61,373 bases of DNA from Bifidobacteriaceae bacterium (GTDB lineage: Bacteria; Actinomycetota; Actinomycetes; Actinomycetales; Bifidobacteriaceae): the NCBI GenBank assembly GCA_029227215.1, contig JAQXZM010000037.1, positions 1 through 61,373 on the forward strand. Reading direction: 5' to 3'. The notes beneath the pieces are model-generated. The model did not search any database. It saw only the letters and a list, made by a program, of their open reading frames with translations, and was not told the DNA's origin. This document shows, piece by piece, positions 1-12,734 of the stretch. Position 1 is the stretch's first letter. Every line of letters begins with the position of its first letter. A program made the translations under genes and the position numbers.

Positions 1-954
1 GGCGAAGAACGTGACGAACGGGGACTCGTTGGACGAGTAGGCCGTATAGGGGAGCACGAGCGCCATCAGAATGACGGAGCCCACGTAGAAGACGAAGATG
101 CGGATGATCATCGAGTTGATTGCCTTGGGAAGGCGCTTGACGGCCTCGTCTTGGGCCTCGCCGGCTGCGATGCCGACCATCTCGGTGCCGCCGAAGGCGT
201 AGACGACGCCGAGCGTCAGGGCGAACACGGGGGCGATGCCCATGGGCAGAAGCCCGCCGAAGTCTGCGATGTTGCCGATGCCGGCGTTGGTCACCATCGT
301 CGTGCCGGCAGCGTCGGTGCTCTGCAGCGGGGTGCCCATGATGATGCAGCCGATGGCGACCACCATGAAGATGACGATGGTCGCGACCTTGATGAGCGCG
401 AACCAGAACTCCGCCTCGCCGTACATCTTCACGCTCATCAGGTTCAGCACGAACACGAGCGCGAGCGCGATGAGCGCGATGAGCCACTGCGGGACGGGCA
501 TGAACACCGCCCAGTAGTGCATGTAGAGCGCGACGGCGGTGATGTCAGCCATGACCGTCGTCGACCAGTCGAGGAAGAAAAGCCAGCCGGTGATGTAGGC
601 GCCCTTCTCGCCCAGGAACTCGCGGGCATATGAGACGAACGCGCCCGACGAGGGGCGGCGGATCGCCAGCTCGCCCAGCGCCCTCACCATGAGGAAAGCG
701 AAGATGCCGCACACGGCGTAGGCGATGGTGAGGCCCGCACCGCCTTGCGCGAGACGGCCGCCGGCGCCGAGGAACAGGCCGGTGCCGATGGAGCCGCCGA
801 TGGCGATCATCTGGATATGCCGGGGCTTGAGTTCCTTGGCATAGCCGGAATCGGCCTTGTCGGCGTGGACTGCGGGCGTGGCGCTCGCTTCGGGTGCGGC
901 TGTTTTGGGTGCGACGGAATCGTGGCCGGTGCTGTTATTGGATGAAGTGCTCAT
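1..954 (-). CDS. APC-family amino-acid permease, partial (C-terminus beyond window)
   Basis: This is a secondary amino-acid transporter of the amino acid/polyamine/organocation superfamily, acting in the cytoplasmic membrane. The start is the ATG at 954 (MSTSSNNSTG) and 318 codons lie inside the window, with no stop before the left edge. After a polar N-terminus of about 40 residues, the family glycine motif IGGSIGTGLFLGAG begins the first helix. GELAIRRPSSGAFVSYAREF and YGEAEFWFALIKV are typical of the AnsP/LysP/GabP branch, and at least eight hydrophobic segments are visible. The substrate cannot be read from sequence; asparagine-permease-like transporters look closest. It resembles the second permease at 23725-25209 (shared YGEAEFWFA and VIG(I/V)AAGE motifs), so the two are paralogues. 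Confidence 0.9.
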   Translation of the reverse strand, partial: MSTSSNNSTGHDSVAPKTAAPEASATPAVHADKADSGYAKELKPRHIQMIAIGGSIGTGLFLGAGGRLAQGGAGLTIAYAVCGIFAFLMVRALGELAIRRPSSGAFVSYAREFLGEKGAYITGWLFFLDWSTTVMADITAVALYMHYWAVFMPVPQWLIALIALALVFVLNLMSVKMYGEAEFWFALIKVATIVIFMVVAIGCIIMGTPLQSTDAAGTTMVTNAGIGNIADFGGLLPMGIAPVFALTLGVVYAFGGTEMVGIAAGEAQDEAVKRLPKAINSMIIRIFVFYVGSVILMALVLPYTAYSSNESPFVTFFA

Positions 955-1104
955 CGGTGCCTCTGGGAATTCACAACGAGTTCTGACATGACGAAGGCGG
1001 GAATCGTGCGATCCCCACCCACGGGTACGGGCATGGTGCGGGGCAATGCATGCCATGCGCATTTGAGATGCCGCCGTGTGATGTGAATGGGGCATGTGGC
1101 CGCG

Positions 1105-1131
1105 AATATAAGGGAACGGGCCTGGGGTCAA
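1105..1131 (-). promoter_or_regulatory. possible sigma-70 promoter of the permease
   Basis: Read on the minus strand, TTGACC (1131-1126) is followed after 15 nt by TATATT (1110-1105). This would give a leader of roughly 145 nt before the permease ATG at 954. The spacer is shorter than the optimum, so this is a candidate only. The rest of 955-1200 holds no convincing gene. Confidence 0.35.
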
Positions 1132-1205
1132 ACACGCAAGCGGTATCGTAACACCACGTATCGTTATTTCATCGGGCTGTGATCACATGTGACGCGTGTG
1201 GCGCG

Positions 1206-1333
1206 AGGTACAGGCGTGCAGAAGGTGGAGGTTCCTGCTGGGGCATGAGAGCGTGGAGACGACGCAACTGTACACGGCCATGGCGGGCGACCGGCTGCGC
1301 GCCGGCCTGGCGGCGGTCACGCTGCGCGCCTAG
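1206..1333 (+). pseudogene. tyrosine recombinase (integrase) C-terminal remnant
   Basis: The last part reads LLGHESVETTQLYTAM followed by about 16 residues to a TAG at 1331-1333. LGHxSxxTTxxY is the C-terminal signature of tyrosine recombinases and contains the catalytic tyrosine. Immediately upstream the match moves to another frame (VQK just before LLGH), there is no start codon, and the catalytic N-terminal half is absent. It is therefore a decayed fragment. Its stop overlaps the stop of the convergent lipoprotein gene at a CTAG. It lies outside the direct repeats of the tRNA island, so it may mark a different, older insertion. Confidence 0.7.
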
Positions 1334-2010
1334 GTCATGATGATGTAGAGCGTGTACCGGTTGCCGTCGGTCTTCCATATGGCGCGATAGCCGGTCCATT
1401 CGGCGTGTGCCCATTGGCCGTCGGTGAACGTGGTGCCCGTGCCGTCGGGCGCGCCGATTCGCTTGAGCAGGGGCCCATAGAAAAAGTGCGGCAGGTACTC
1501 CGGCTTGCTGTCGGCCAATGCTTCCCCATACTCGCTCGTGTCGTAGGAGGTCATGAGCCAGGTGCCGTTGAGCGCGAACTCGCCGTCGTCTGTGTAGTTC
1601 TGCGGCTTCATCTCGGCGACGAGTGCGTCGTATTCCTGCATGAGGCGCGCGTCGCGCGACGGGTCGCGGTCAGTGAGCCCGTTGCCCATGTCGCCGTTTT
1701 GGCCGGGGAGCGAGACCTTCGGCGCCGCTTCGAGTTGGTCGACGGTTGCCTGCAGCCCTGCCTGCGTGTAATCCGTCGCCTGCGCCGCGCTGGCGGATTC
1801 GCTTGCGGTGGCGGATGGGCTTGCGGTGGCGGATGGCGTGGCGGTTTGCGTGCTTTGCGTGGGCGTTGGCGCTTGGCTGGGCGTGCCTTGCGCCTGTGTG
1901 GAGGCCGGCGCGGGTGTCGTGGCTGTCTGGCTTGCCGTGCCGCATGCGGTGGCGCCGATGCAGAGCGTGGCGGCGAGTATGGCTGTCGCTGTGCGTGTTG
2001 CGTTTCTCAT
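1330..2010 (-). CDS. secreted lipoprotein with Thr/Ser/Pro/Ala-rich stalk
   Basis: The ATG at 2010 (MRNATRTATAILAAT) is preceded by GGAGA at SD distance. Upstream in-frame codons up to 2079 look non-coding, so I start here (226 aa). A basic N-terminus, a hydrophobic stretch and a cysteine at about residue 21 (IGATAC) indicate a lipoprotein signal peptide. Then follows a low-complexity region of about 55 residues rich in T, S, P, A and Q, typical of a wall-spanning stalk. The globular remainder (roughly residues 80-226) has FALNGTWLMTSYDTSEY and ends in RYTLYIIMT; I recognise no family. The stalk DNA contains short near-repeats, so its length may vary between strains. Confidence 0.75.
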   Translation of the reverse strand: MRNATRTATAILAATLCIGATACGTASQTATTPAPASTQAQGTPSQAPTPTQSTQTATPSATASPSATASESASAAQATDYTQAGLQATVDQLEAAPKVSLPGQNGDMGNGLTDRDPSRDARLMQEYDALVAEMKPQNYTDDGEFALNGTWLMTSYDTSEYGEALADSKPEYLPHFFYGPLLKRIGAPDGTGTTFTDGQWAHAEWTGYRAIWKTDGNRYTLYIIMT

Positions 2011-2191
2011 GGTGTTCTCCCTGGTAGTGGGGCATGGCGTCAGTGCCGTGCCTCTTGCGGACAATGATAGGTGCCCCATGCGGGGAGAAGCGCATGGGGC
2101 GAGTCCTGCGGCGTCGCGGAGGGGGCGGTGTCAGGGTGGGGTGCCACGATTGCATCCACGGTTAGGCGCGGCGAGATGCGTTCTGTCTGTG

Positions 2192-2233
2192 TCTCTCTAC
2201 TATCGTGCAAATTCTCTCTGCTATCGTGCAAAT
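2192..2233. repeat. 21-bp tandem duplication
   Basis: TCTCTCT(A/G)CTATCGTGCAAAT occurs twice head to tail (2192-2212 and 2213-2233) with one mismatch. It lies in the 259-nt stretch between the lipoprotein start and the terminator at 2270. No gene was found around it. Confidence 0.8.
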
Positions 2234-2269
2234 TCCACAACAAGACGCGTTGGAACGCGGACGACATTG

Positions 2270-2306
2270 AAAAAGCCTCGAGGGCGCTTGGATGCGCCCC
2301 CGAGGC
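2270..2306 (-). terminator. Rho-independent terminator, originally of tRNA-fMet
   Basis: On the minus strand GCCTCGGGGGCGC pairs with GCGCCCTCGAGGC, followed by TTTTT. It directly follows the displaced 3' half of tRNA-fMet (2308-2357). It is therefore best read as the native tRNA terminator, separated from its gene by the island insertion. Confidence 0.85.
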
Positions 2307-2307
2307 G

Positions 2308-2357
2308 TTGGTAGCGGGGCATGGATTTGAACCATGGACCTCTGGGTTATGAGCCCA
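2308..2357. repeat. attachment-site repeat, displaced tRNA-fMet 3' half
   Basis: These 50 bp are identical to 4203-4252, the 3' portion of tRNA-fMet from CCA to the anticodon loop. Downstream of 2357 the tRNA match stops abruptly, so this is a non-functional half tRNA. It is the expected product of site-specific integration into a tRNA 3' end. Confidence 0.92.
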
Positions 2358-2481
2358 TGTTTTCTCTTATTGTTCTGGATTGGTATTGTTTGGTATACAT
2401 TGCGACAATGGCTTATTTTACGGCGCATCTTTTGGCTCCCTACGCCAACGAATCCGTATACACCGATAAGCGCGGCATTGA

Positions 2482-2682
2482 GCGGGTAAAGAGCACTCCG
2501 GCTATGTCGGTCCCAACTTCCATGCGCTAATACGCGCACAGGCCACACTTCTGGTCGCCGGAGGCGTTGCCCCAAAGACAGTGCAAGCCCATTGGGGCCA
2601 TGAAAGCCTGAACACAACGCTGAACATCTACGCCGAAGAAGTCGGCGAAAACGACCGCAAAGCCGCCGATTTCATGGGGTGA
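2482..2682 (+). pseudogene. phage-type integrase C-terminal remnant
   Basis: The open frame between TGA 2479-2481 and TGA 2680-2682 reads as the C-terminal end of a tyrosine recombinase, with ATLLVAGGVAPKTVQ, then GHESLNTTLNIYAEE. The catalytic tyrosine and GHxSxxTT box are kept. The preceding box reads FHALIRAQATLL where active enzymes have HxLRHxxATLL, so the catalytic arginine position is changed. No start codon or N-terminal domain is present. It abuts the att repeat at 2308-2357, the usual place for an island integrase. Confidence 0.8.
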
Positions 2683-2746
2683 TCTATTATCCGATTGAAT
2701 TCCTTGACTCCCAATAGCACGGCGCTGCTGGCTAAGGCAGGAAACT

Positions 2747-3907
2747 TCACTTTAGGTATTTTGCGGAAATCTGTTTCGCCACCTTTGCGGTCAGATTAGC
2801 TACCTTGTTCCACAGTAGTTCAAACCAGTGCCCGCGTCGACGATCAACCGTGACGGCAAACAAACCTTGACGGATAAAATCCAGTAGGGTACAAACCGCA
2901 TAAATCGTCAGCAGAATGCCGAGGATATGCAGAATCGCCAACGGTTGCTGGTAGAGGTGTTTCAAATTGAACAAATGCACCCAGAGCAGCTTCTCGGAAG
3001 CGGCGTAGTCGGTGATCAGGTACACGGCAAATGCGGATTGGGCGATCTTATTGATGAATCCGCTATGGAAGCTGACCCTGTCAAACAATAGAAACATTGC
3101 GAAACCAATCATTATTACCGGCAATTTCCAATCGCCGGTTATGAAAAGGCCTTTGTTAAAGCCGAAAAACGACAAGATGATGGAAGCGCAAGTGTAGAGC
3201 AGAAAGAAACCAAATCCAATGCTGAACATCAACCATATCTGTTTGGTAGTAAATGGCTTTAAATACCACTTGTAGGCAGAAATCAGGACAAACAGATAGA
3301 TAAAGCCAATGAAATTGGGACCGATTTGTTGAGTTCCGGGGATAAAACTAGTCAAGCCCCAAATGGCCAACATCGTAATGGCCAAAGCAAGATGCCATTT
3401 GCGGCCAAGTGCTTTCAGGCCTTTGAGAAGGAACGGCAACAGCGCCAAGAAAATAGCGTAAGCTGTGGCATACCACCATACGCCCATATTCAACGGAGCA
3501 AGGCTCCTCACCATGAGCTTCTTGCTAAGATCGTCACGATCAAATACAAGATAAAACACCAACAGACAGAAACTCCAGAACAACAGTTCGCGCTCCATAA
3601 CCCATATGCGCCTGAGGTTCGACTTAATAGTCTGCTCTTTATCGAGGAAAAACCATGCTGAGATGGAGAAGAAAATGACGACGCCTACCTTACCGCCGCC
3701 CGCCATGAAGAGCTGGAAAAACACTTTCTCCGGCCCCATCGGAAGCTCCTGCACGTCATACCCATTGTGAACAATGAAGTGGTGCGCGAGAATCATGAAC
3801 ATCGCAATGATGCGCAGTAACTCGATGCTTGAATTCCTATTTCCCCCACTATTCAAAACTTGCTTCGGAGACACATGCTTACCTTGCGCTCTGCTATCGC
3901 TCGTCAT
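2747..3907 (-). CDS. membrane acyltransferase, Acyltransferase_3 (OafA/WecH-like) family
   Basis: It probably transfers an acyl group to a cell-surface glycan. I choose ATG 3907 (MTSDSRAQGK, 386 aa) because GAGGGAA sits at SD distance; an in-frame ATG at 3943 has no SD. The family start motif SSIELLRIIAMFMILAHHF is present, with the Arg and His expected to act in acyl transfer. About ten hydrophobic helices follow, with basic loops such as VDRRRGHW near the C-terminus. The gene is much more AT-rich than its surroundings and is the only intact gene of the tRNA-fMet island. It is probably transferred cargo that modifies wall or exopolysaccharide; acceptor and acyl donor cannot be inferred. Confidence 0.88.
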   Translation of the reverse strand: MTSDSRAQGKHVSPKQVLNSGGNRNSSIELLRIIAMFMILAHHFIVHNGYDVQELPMGPEKVFFQLFMAGGGKVGVVIFFSISAWFFLDKEQTIKSNLRRIWVMERELLFWSFCLLVFYLVFDRDDLSKKLMVRSLAPLNMGVWWYATAYAIFLALLPFLLKGLKALGRKWHLALAITMLAIWGLTSFIPGTQQIGPNFIGFIYLFVLISAYKWYLKPFTTKQIWLMFSIGFGFFLLYTCASIILSFFGFNKGLFITGDWKLPVIMIGFAMFLLFDRVSFHSGFINKIAQSAFAVYLITDYAASEKLLWVHLFNLKHLYQQPLAILHILGILLTIYAVCTLLDFIRQGLFAVTVDRRRGHWFELLWNKVANLTAKVAKQISAKYLK

Positions 3908-4159
3908 GACAGTTCCCTCTACCTTCCCCGTGATTGAATTCATGCAACTTACACCGTTACATATCCTAGAGAAAACATGCTTTTGCCGATATCGGCAAGA
4001 GCATGCATATCGTACTACCGATAATCAATCCCCGATTTTATCAACGGTATCGTTTGGGCCATTTTACGGGGATACCGCCGTTTGGGGTTGAATGACAAAA
4101 TAAAACACACATTTTGTCATTTAACCCCAGATTCATGACGTTTAGAGGGATTACGGCAT

Positions 4160-4199
4160 AAACGAAACAAGGCTAGGAACCTTGCGATTCCTAGCCTTT
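4160..4199 (-). terminator. terminator downstream of intact tRNA-fMet (island-borne)
   Basis: GGCTAGGAA (4171-4179) pairs perfectly with TTCCTAGCC (4188-4196). On the minus strand the hairpin is followed by TTGTTTCGTTT. It starts only a few bases after the tRNA 3' end and lies inside the island, so the element appears to have brought a replacement terminator. Confidence 0.8.
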
Positions 4200-4202
4200 C
4201 CA

Positions 4203-4252
4203 TTGGTAGCGGGGCATGGATTTGAACCATGGACCTCTGGGTTATGAGCCCA
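4203..4252. repeat. attachment-site repeat within intact tRNA-fMet
   Basis: This is the second copy of the 50-bp direct repeat (compare 2308-2357). It covers the CCA end, T arm, variable loop and the 3' side of the anticodon arm of the functional tRNA. Confidence 0.92.
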
Positions 4253-4280
4253 GCGAGCTACCGAGCTGCTCCACCCCGCG
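4204..4280 (-). tRNA. tRNA-fMet (CAT), initiator
   Basis: The 77-nt minus-strand gene includes an encoded CCA. The anticodon loop is CTCATAA within a stem carrying three consecutive G-C pairs (GGG/CCC). The first acceptor position is C opposite T, i.e. unpaired. Both are identity features of initiator tRNAs. The T arm is CATGG-TTCAAAT-CCATG. Its 3' half serves as the integration site of the island to the left. Confidence 0.95.
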
Positions 4281-4309
4281 ATGGCTTGCCGTTTCAGGCA
4301 GCTTTACTT

Positions 4310-4337
4310 ACTTTAACGGTATAGCCCGATATGTCAA
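4310..4337 (-). promoter_or_regulatory. tRNA-fMet promoter
   Basis: On the minus strand TTGACA (4337-4332) and TAAAGT (4315-4310) are separated by 16 nt. The predicted start is about 20-25 nt before the mature tRNA 5' end at 4280. Confidence 0.75.
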
Positions 4338-4392
4338 GCCCGGCGTGTCGCCTCCGTCGCTCGCGATTGCCGGGCGGCGGTGTGCGGTTGCC

Positions 4393-4424
4393 GTGGGCGG
4401 TGGCGTGCGATTGCCGCCGCCCAC
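4393..4424. other. GC-rich hairpin between tRNA-fMet and metA
   Basis: GTGGGCGGTGGC and GCCGCCGCCCAC form a near-perfect 12-bp stem with an 8-nt loop. No U-tract follows, so it is not a clear terminator. It lies upstream of the inferred metA transcription start. Function unknown. Confidence 0.4.
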
Positions 4425-4508
4425 GCCGCCCGTGGTTCGCAACCGCCGCACGTCCGGTGGCCGGTTTCCTCTCACGGCGTAGCGGTGCGCGCCCATTAGT
4501 ATGGAGAC

Positions 4509-5549
4509 ATGCCTATCAAGATACCGATGGGATTGCCGGCACGAGGGGTGCTGGACGCCGAGCGGATCTTCGCTTTGGAGGATCCGGTTGCCGAGAGGCA
4601 GGAAATCCGCCCCCTGCGCTTTGTGATCCTCAACCTCATGCCCAAGAAGATCGAGACCGAAACGCAGTTGCTGCGGCTCATGTCGAAGTCGCCGCTGCAG
4701 CTCGACGTGGACTTCATGCGCACCGCCACCCACACCGGCTCGCATGTGAGCAAGGACCACCTCATCAAGTTCTACGAGACGCTCGATGCCTTCAAAGGCA
4801 ACTGCTACGACGGCCTGGTGGTGACGGGCGCGCCGGTGGAGCACATGGAGTTCGAGGACGTGGACTACTGGGATGAGTTCACGCAGATCCTCGACTGGGC
4901 CTCCACCCACGTGTTCTCCACGATGTACCTGTGTTGGGGCGCGATGGCGGGGCTCTACTACCATTACGGCGTGCGCAAGCACGTGGAGCCACAGAAGATC
5001 TTCGGCGTGTTCCCGCAGTACCTGCAGGACGAGTACTGCTTCCTGACGAATGGCTTCGACGAGATCGCGCTGCAGCCACATTCCCGCCTCGCCTCGGTGG
5101 ACGAGGGCGACATCCGCGCCAACCCGGACCTGCAGGTGCTCACCTGGGGTCCGGACTCCGGCCCGGGCCTGGTGGCGACGCGCGACTTCTCCGAGGTCTT
5201 CGCGCTGGGTCATTGGGAGTATTCCAAGCGCACGCTCGCCGAGGAATACGAGCGCGACATGAAGAAGGGCTTGAAGAACGTGCCGTTCCCCAAGAACTAC
5301 TTCCCGCACGACGATCCCTCCGAGGAGCCGGTGTTCTCGTGGCGCGCCCATGGCAACCTGCTGTGGCGCAACTGGATCAACTGGATCTACGAGACCACGC
5401 CCTACGACCTGGCGCAGATCCCGCAATTGCGTCGTGAGAAGAAGCTCGGCACCGACCGCAGCCTGCGCCACGAGCCGGAATCTCCCAGAAAGGATGATTT
5501 CGCGCCTTTCGCCCACGACGGCTATGGCCTGAGGCCGAATTTCCGCTGA
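4509..5549 (+). CDS. metA: homoserine O-acyltransferase (MetA family), probably acetyl-specific
   Basis: This is the first committed enzyme of methionine synthesis from homoserine, cytoplasmic. The 346 residues show the MetA catalytic set: Cys142 in YLCWGA, and His235 and Glu237 in LGHWEY. Position 111 is Glu (TGAPVEHMEF). In characterised MetA proteins Glu111 goes with acetyl-CoA use, while Gly111 goes with succinyl-CoA. I therefore expect O-acetylhomoserine as product, although the family is often labelled succinyltransferase. The start has no upstream leader: a TAGTAT box (4497-4502) ends 6 nt before the ATG, consistent with a leaderless mRNA. A strong terminator follows, so the gene is monocistronic. 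Confidence 0.96.
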   Translation: MPIKIPMGLPARGVLDAERIFALEDPVAERQEIRPLRFVILNLMPKKIETETQLLRLMSKSPLQLDVDFMRTATHTGSHVSKDHLIKFYETLDAFKGNCYDGLVVTGAPVEHMEFEDVDYWDEFTQILDWASTHVFSTMYLCWGAMAGLYYHYGVRKHVEPQKIFGVFPQYLQDEYCFLTNGFDEIALQPHSRLASVDEGDIRANPDLQVLTWGPDSGPGLVATRDFSEVFALGHWEYSKRTLAEEYERDMKKGLKNVPFPKNYFPHDDPSEEPVFSWRAHGNLLWRNWINWIYETTPYDLAQIPQLRREKKLGTDRSLRHEPESPRKDDFAPFAHDGYGLRPNFR

Positions 5550-5560
5550 AACGCCTCCCT

Positions 5561-5604
5561 GCCCGCCGCGGTGCCGCCTGTCTGCGCCGCGGCGGGCTGA
5601 TTTT
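5561..5604 (+). terminator. metA terminator
   Basis: GCCCGCCGCGG pairs with CCGCGGCGGGC around a 15-nt loop, then TGATTTT. It begins 11 nt after the metA stop. Confidence 0.85.
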
Positions 5605-5641
5605 GCTGAACGCAAAAAGTTCACAATTGTCCATACTGTGA

Positions 5642-5706
5642 AATCCTACGGAACCGTAAAGTTATTGCATTCTGAAAAGGTTGCAATTGCAAGGTTCCGT
5701 AGGATT
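5642..5706. repeat. 14-bp perfect inverted repeat between metA and atpB
   Basis: AATCCTACGGAACC (5642-5655) is perfectly complementary to 5693-5706. Between the arms lies TTGCA and the self-palindrome TTGCAATTGCAA. GTTTTGT follows on the plus strand, so it might act as a weak second terminator, or it may be a regulatory site upstream of the ATPase operon. The whole 5550-5930 stretch holds no gene. Confidence 0.75.
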
Positions 5707-5872
5707 GTTTTGTAATGGACCTAAGTCCGCGATTGCATGCACCGCTGTCCAAATCGCTCGGCTGCGGCCAATCGCGCCACAACAGCGCGAAATTGCGAGA
5801 AACGATTGAAAACACTACGTTCTGCGTTGCGTTATGAACCACATGTTCCGCTCCCGGTGCGTGAAAGTAACG

Positions 5873-5900
5873 TTTTGATGACGCGAAGCGGGGCTATAGT
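5873..5900 (+). promoter_or_regulatory. candidate atp operon promoter
   Basis: TTTTGA (5873-5878), a 16-nt spacer and TATAGT (5895-5900) precede the atpB ATG at 5931. The SD-like sequence AGGTAGGAGG lies between, leaving a leader of about 24 nt. Confidence 0.55.
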
Positions 5901-5930
5901 GTCACGTGTCACAAGAGGTAGGAGGCGCAT

Positions 5931-7092
<1,162 letters not shown>

Positions 7093-7161
7093 AGAAATCC
7101 GCGGGAAACCGAAACTGAAGTGCTTGGGCATCCAAGCGTTACACAGTGAAAGGAGGGATGC

Positions 7162-7698
7162 ATGACGACACTGGCGGAAGGAAATTCCGGAATCGATTTG
7201 TTCTTGCCGAAGACGTATGACATCTTTTGGTCGTTTATCATCCTTGTGATTCTCGCGGTCTTCTTCTACAAGTACTTCCTGCCGAAGTTCCAGAAGATTT
7301 TCGACGAGCGCGCCGAAAAGATTCAAGGCAACATCGATAAGGCCGCCAAGGCTCAGAAAGAAGCCGAGGAAGCCAAGAAGAAGTACGAAGACCAGCTCAC
7401 CAAGGCCCGTGTTCAGGCTTCCAAGATCCGTGACGACGCACGCGCCGAGGCATCGCATATCATCGCCGATGCCCGCACTCGCGCCGAGGAGGAGGCCGCA
7501 CAGGTCTCCGCCAATGCCCAGAAGTCCATCGAATCCCAGCAGAAGCAGGCTCTCGTCTCCCTCAAGGGCGAGGTCGGTTCGCTGTCGGTGGCCCTCGCCG
7601 GCAAGATCCTTGGCAAGCAGCTCGAGTCCGATGCCGTGCAGTCCGACATGATCGATTCCGTGCTGGGCGATCTGGACAAGGACGACGTCAAGGCCTGA
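7162..7698 (+). CDS. atpF: F1Fo ATP synthase subunit b
   Basis: One N-terminal helix (IFWSFIILVILAVFFYKYFL, residues about 19-38) anchors a long charged alpha-helical stalk (DERAEKIQGNIDKAAKAQKE and following), the peripheral stator linking subunit a to delta and alpha. It has 178 residues, normal for the family. AAAGGAGG is the SD. Confidence 0.96.
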   Translation: MTTLAEGNSGIDLFLPKTYDIFWSFIILVILAVFFYKYFLPKFQKIFDERAEKIQGNIDKAAKAQKEAEEAKKKYEDQLTKARVQASKIRDDARAEASHIIADARTRAEEEAAQVSANAQKSIESQQKQALVSLKGEVGSLSVALAGKILGKQLESDAVQSDMIDSVLGDLDKDDVKA

Positions 7699-7753
7699 GA
7701 ATGCGTGCAATCCACAAGGTGAACGACAAGGTGACAGGTAAGGAGGTGACGGA

Positions 7754-8572
7754 ATGCGCGGAGAAACTTCACTGACGAGCGAGAAGGCCGCGCGCGACAA
7801 GTTCGCGCCGGTGCTCAAGGAGAAGGGCGAGGCCTGCGGAAAGATCGCACAGGAGCTTTTCGACTTCACCCAGATCCTTGATTCCAACAAGAAGCTCGAG
7901 CGGTGCCTGACCGATCCTTCGCGTCCTGCCGAGGACAAGGTCACGCTCGTGAAGAACATCGTCGGCGATGCCGTCGATCCGCTGACCATCGAGATTCTCA
8001 GCGATGTTGTCTCCCGCCGTTGGAGCCGTGTGCCGCATATCGCCAACGCGACCGAGGACCTCGCCATCGACGCCCTGCTGTATCAGGCGGACGCCCGTGG
8101 CTGCACAGGCAAGGTCGCGGTGGAACTTGCACAGATCCATTCCGCCCTGCTCAACATCTCCGTGGTGCGGTCGGAGCTTTCCGACCCCCAGACGGACCCT
8201 GAGCGCCGCGTGCAGTTGCTGGACCACTTGTTCGATACCGACAAGCTCGATCCCATCACGCTGTACCTGGCGGAGCAGGCCACGAGGAATCTGCGCAACA
8301 GGCGCTACCTGTACACGATTCAATGGCTCATCGACAAGATTTCTGAACATTGCGGCGAGACCGTCGTCACAGTCACCACGGCTGTGCCGATGACCATCGA
8401 GCAAATCAAGCGAATCATCGAGATCTATTCGAAGAAGCTCAACCGCCCGGTTCACGTCAATTCGGTGGTGGACCCCTCCGTCATCGGAGGCATGCGCTTG
8501 CAGTATGGTGCCGAGGTGATCGACCACACGGTCGTCGCCAAGCTCCACTCGCTGCAGCGCCAGATGGCGTGA
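7754..8572 (+). CDS. atpH: F1Fo ATP synthase subunit delta
   Basis: The stator subunit caps F1 and binds subunit b. At 272 residues it is the longer, actinobacterial type; E. coli delta has about 177 residues. The C-terminal family motif reads NSVVDPSVIGGMRLQYGAEV. The SD AAGGAGG precedes the ATG. Spacing to atpA is 57 nt. Confidence 0.95.
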   Translation: MRGETSLTSEKAARDKFAPVLKEKGEACGKIAQELFDFTQILDSNKKLERCLTDPSRPAEDKVTLVKNIVGDAVDPLTIEILSDVVSRRWSRVPHIANATEDLAIDALLYQADARGCTGKVAVELAQIHSALLNISVVRSELSDPQTDPERRVQLLDHLFDTDKLDPITLYLAEQATRNLRNRRYLYTIQWLIDKISEHCGETVVTVTTAVPMTIEQIKRIIEIYSKKLNRPVHVNSVVDPSVIGGMRLQYGAEVIDHTVVAKLHSLQRQMA

Positions 8573-8629
8573 GCCGCAGGCTGCAAAGCCGTTCGAAACG
8601 TAACAATAGAGGAAATTAAGGAGTGATCT

Positions 8630-10297
<1,668 letters not shown>

Positions 10298-10299
10298 CC

Positions 10300-12733
<2,434 letters not shown>

Positions 12734-12734
<1 letters not shown>

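Larger units (their letters stand above)
2308..4252. mobile_element. small integrated genomic island at tRNA-fMet
   Basis: The segment is flanked by a perfect 50-bp direct repeat, one copy inside an intact tRNA gene. Between the repeats lie an inactivated integrase fragment (2482-2682), one acyltransferase gene (2747-3907) and an imported terminator (4160-4199). Base composition drops sharply: 25 of 60 bases are G or C in 3061-3120, against 46 of 60 in a typical housekeeping stretch (25621-25680). With about 1.9 kb and a broken integrase it is probably a fixed remnant of a larger element, retaining one cargo gene. Confidence 0.85.

Noticed and set aside
2192-2233. regulatory operator from the 21-bp tandem repeat
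   Set aside because: No dyad symmetry and no promoter next to it; kept only as a repeat.
4281-4508. SAM-type riboswitch in front of metA
   Set aside because: The -10 box ends 6 nt before the ATG, leaving no leader; the hairpin at 4393-4424 lies upstream of the inferred transcription start.
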